From Aurelia coerulea (lineage: Eukaryota > Cnidaria > Scyphozoa > Semaeostomeae > Ulmaridae): a stretch of 64,000 nt of DNA. Where the stretch lies: assembly GCA_039566865.1 (NCBI GenBank), contig CM076947.1, positions 18,663,501-18,727,500 of the forward strand, written 5' to 3'. Below the pieces are notes generated by a model, which saw only the letters and a program-made list of their open reading frames with translations, ran no database searches and had not been told where the DNA came from. This document shows, one piece after another, positions 51,701-54,700 of the stretch. The translations under genes were made by a program, and so were the position numbers. Every line of letters starts with the position of its first letter. Within the stretch, counting starts at the first letter, position 1.

Positions 51701-54700
51701 TATTCCAGTTGCTTTTGATATTCCAGTTGCTTTTGATATTCCAGTTGCTTTTGATATTCCAGTTGCTTTGATATTCCAGTTGCTTTGATATTCCAGTTGC
51801 TTTGATATTCCAGTTGCTTTTAATATTACAGTTGCTTTTGATATTACAGTTGCTTTTGATATTTCAGTTGCTTTTGATATTTCAGTTGCTTTTGATATTC
51901 CAGTTGCTTTTGATATTCCAGTTGCTTTGATATTCCAGTTGCTTTGATATTCCAGTTGCTTTTAATATTACAGTTGCTTTTTTGATATTACAGTTTCTTT
52001 TGATATTCCAGTTGCTTTTGATGTTCCAGTTGCTTTGATATTCCAGTTGCTTTGATATTACAGTTTCTTTTGATATTCCAGTTGCTTTTGATCTTCCAGT
52101 TGCTTTGATATTCCAGTTGCTTTTGCTATTCCAGTTGCTTTGATATTCCAGTTGCTTTTAATATTACAGTTGCTTTTGATATTACAGTTGCTTTTGATAT
52201 TTCAGTTGCTTTTGATATTTCAGTTGCTTTTGATATTCCAGTTGCTTTTGATATTCCAGCTGCTTTTGATATTCCAGCTGCTTTTGATATTCCAGTTGCT
52301 TTTGATATTCCAGTTGCTTTGATATTCGAGTTGCTTTGATATTCCAGTTGCTTTGATATTCCAGTTGCTTTTGATATTACAGTTGCTTTTGATATTACAG
52401 TTTCTTTTGATATTCCAGTTGCTTTTGATGTTCCAGTTGCTTTAATATTCCAGTTGCTTTGATATTCCAGTTGCTTTTGATCTTCCAGTTGCTTTGATAT
52501 TCCAGTTGCTTTTGCTATTCCAGTTGCTTTTGATCTTCCAGTTGCTTTGATATTCCAGTTGCTTTTGCTATTCCAGTTGCTTTTGATATTCCAGTTGCTT
52601 TTGATATTCCAGTTGCTTTGATATTCCAGTTGCTTTTGATATTTCAGTTGCTTTTGATATTCCAGTTGCTTTTGATATTCCAGTTGCTTTTGATATTCCA
52701 GTTGCTTTTGATATTTCCAGTTTCTTTTGATATATTCCAGTTGCTTTGATATTCCAGTTGCTTTTGATATTCCAGTTGCTTTTGATATTCCAGTTGCTTT
52801 TGATATTCCAGTTGCTTTGATATTCCAGTTGCTTTTGATATTCCAGTTGCTTTTGATATTCCAGTTGCTTTTGATATTCCAGTTGCTTTTGATATTCCAG
52901 TTGCTTTTGATATTTCAGTTTCTTTTGATATACCAGTTGCTTTTGAAATACATTTCTTCGACTAACCCTGTTGACAAGAACTTCCGTTGCCTATCTGCAG
53001 TGGGAACCAACTGACCTTTCCCACTGTGGATTGTGTATTTAGTTTAGGTTTTATTTGATAAAGAACTTGATAAAGAACTGTATTGATTTTCATTAATAAG
53101 TGTTGTTTCTGTTTCAGTTTGGTCTGAACATTTCATCAAGTTTGCTTGAGCATCTTCATATTAGTGAAAACGATCGACCAAGGTCAAAAGAGACCGAACG
53201 GATTTGGTACGTCTTATTTACAATGTTGTGCTTGCCACCTGAAGTGGAGGATGGGGCCGTGAGGGCGTCAGCCACCCATAGATGTGCTAATAGTTTTTAT
53301 TTAGAATTTAGCTTGTTGCAAATACTGCAAAACAGCAATCTTTTAAAAGGGTAGTTATCATCTTGGAAGGTATCAAGGAAGGTATCATCTTGACAGCATG
53401 ATAGCACAGTAGAAACCTGCATAAAAGAACTTAGTTTTATGACAGCCTTGAGGCTGAAATTTCCTGAATACAACGTTTTAAACAAGAACCCACAAGGGGC
53501 TGGAATTTCTGAAGTTTCTTATACAATAATTTAATAGATGGTGTCTTGAAAACTATCTTGAAAACTATACAAAATCTTTCGTGATATAAACTTTATCAAA
53601 AAGAACTATATTTAAAAACTATTCGATTCATAGAAGGAATGCATTAATATGTATGACAACACATTTGCACTGTACCAACTATGAGCACCTTTTTAAGAAC
53701 GTTACAGGCTGGACTTGATTATGGCATCAGTTATTCGAGAACTTCATTCAGGCTGCTTTTAAAAACCTAGGTTCTTATATGCGGGTTTCTACTGTAGTGT
53801 ATTTTCTCCTTTCTTGTGAAATTAGTGTTTAGTGTTTGGCCTCGGCTTCTGGAACCCAAATGAAATAAGTCTTCTTAGCCAAGATGCAATGAATCATCGT
53901 AAAGATGTTTAGAGGCTCTGTTTTGAATAGAAATTTACTGGAGAAGCCTTGATTTATGGGTGACACGTTTTTACACAAATTTTAAGAGTTTGCTCTCAAA
54001 TTAATTGTCCCCCAATTCTATCTCGCTCACACTGAAATACTGAGTTCACAATAATAGCTTAGGACGGACTTTGTAATCATCCAAGAGGATCTTATTTATG
54101 TTTGATATCTAACATTAATAACATCCAATTTACCAACTTAAACAAAGTGGTTCTTACGTTTTTGGCATTATTTTTGTTGAAAGGACGCAAAGTTTCGGAT
54201 CCGTTAAATTTCAGACAAATTGGTTGTCCAATGATTGAAATGACCCAAGTCTTTCATATTCGAAAATTCTCGTGTACGAAATTTTAAAACGATAGGAAGG
54301 GTTTCACATCAAGATTCAACTGTGGATAACTTTCCATTCCACCTCTATCCACTTCATAGTGATCTGACAGCCCGATAGTTGTTTCTTCAGATTGATATTG
54401 TACCATAACACTTTCGTTAGGTTAGTTATGATGACTGCACGCAGCTGAATATCTGAAAGCTTTTCATTGTGACGACATAAAATGAATTTAGACTGATGTA
54501 AAACGCTCTTAGTAAAACTTCAGACTGTTGATATCTTGCAAAATGCAAAGTGTCTGATCTCATAGTTTTAAAGGCAGTCTATCGCCTCTCCTCAATAATT
54601 TGCTTGATCTAAAGAAAGCAAAGGTATTCATGCGTAATTTTCTTTGCCATGAAAATTACACACGATTAACTTTGCTCTCTTTTAATAAAAGGAATAATCG

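Noticed and set aside
50739..52950. CRISPR-like array
   Set aside because: The repeats are directly adjacent, with no unique spacers, in a eukaryotic intron. It is a minisatellite.
50774..53014. Long repetitive open frames rich in LLLIFQ or FDIPVA
   Set aside because: They follow from the 18-bp period of the tandem array in intron 17 and change frame wherever a 17-bp unit occurs. No start context or domain.
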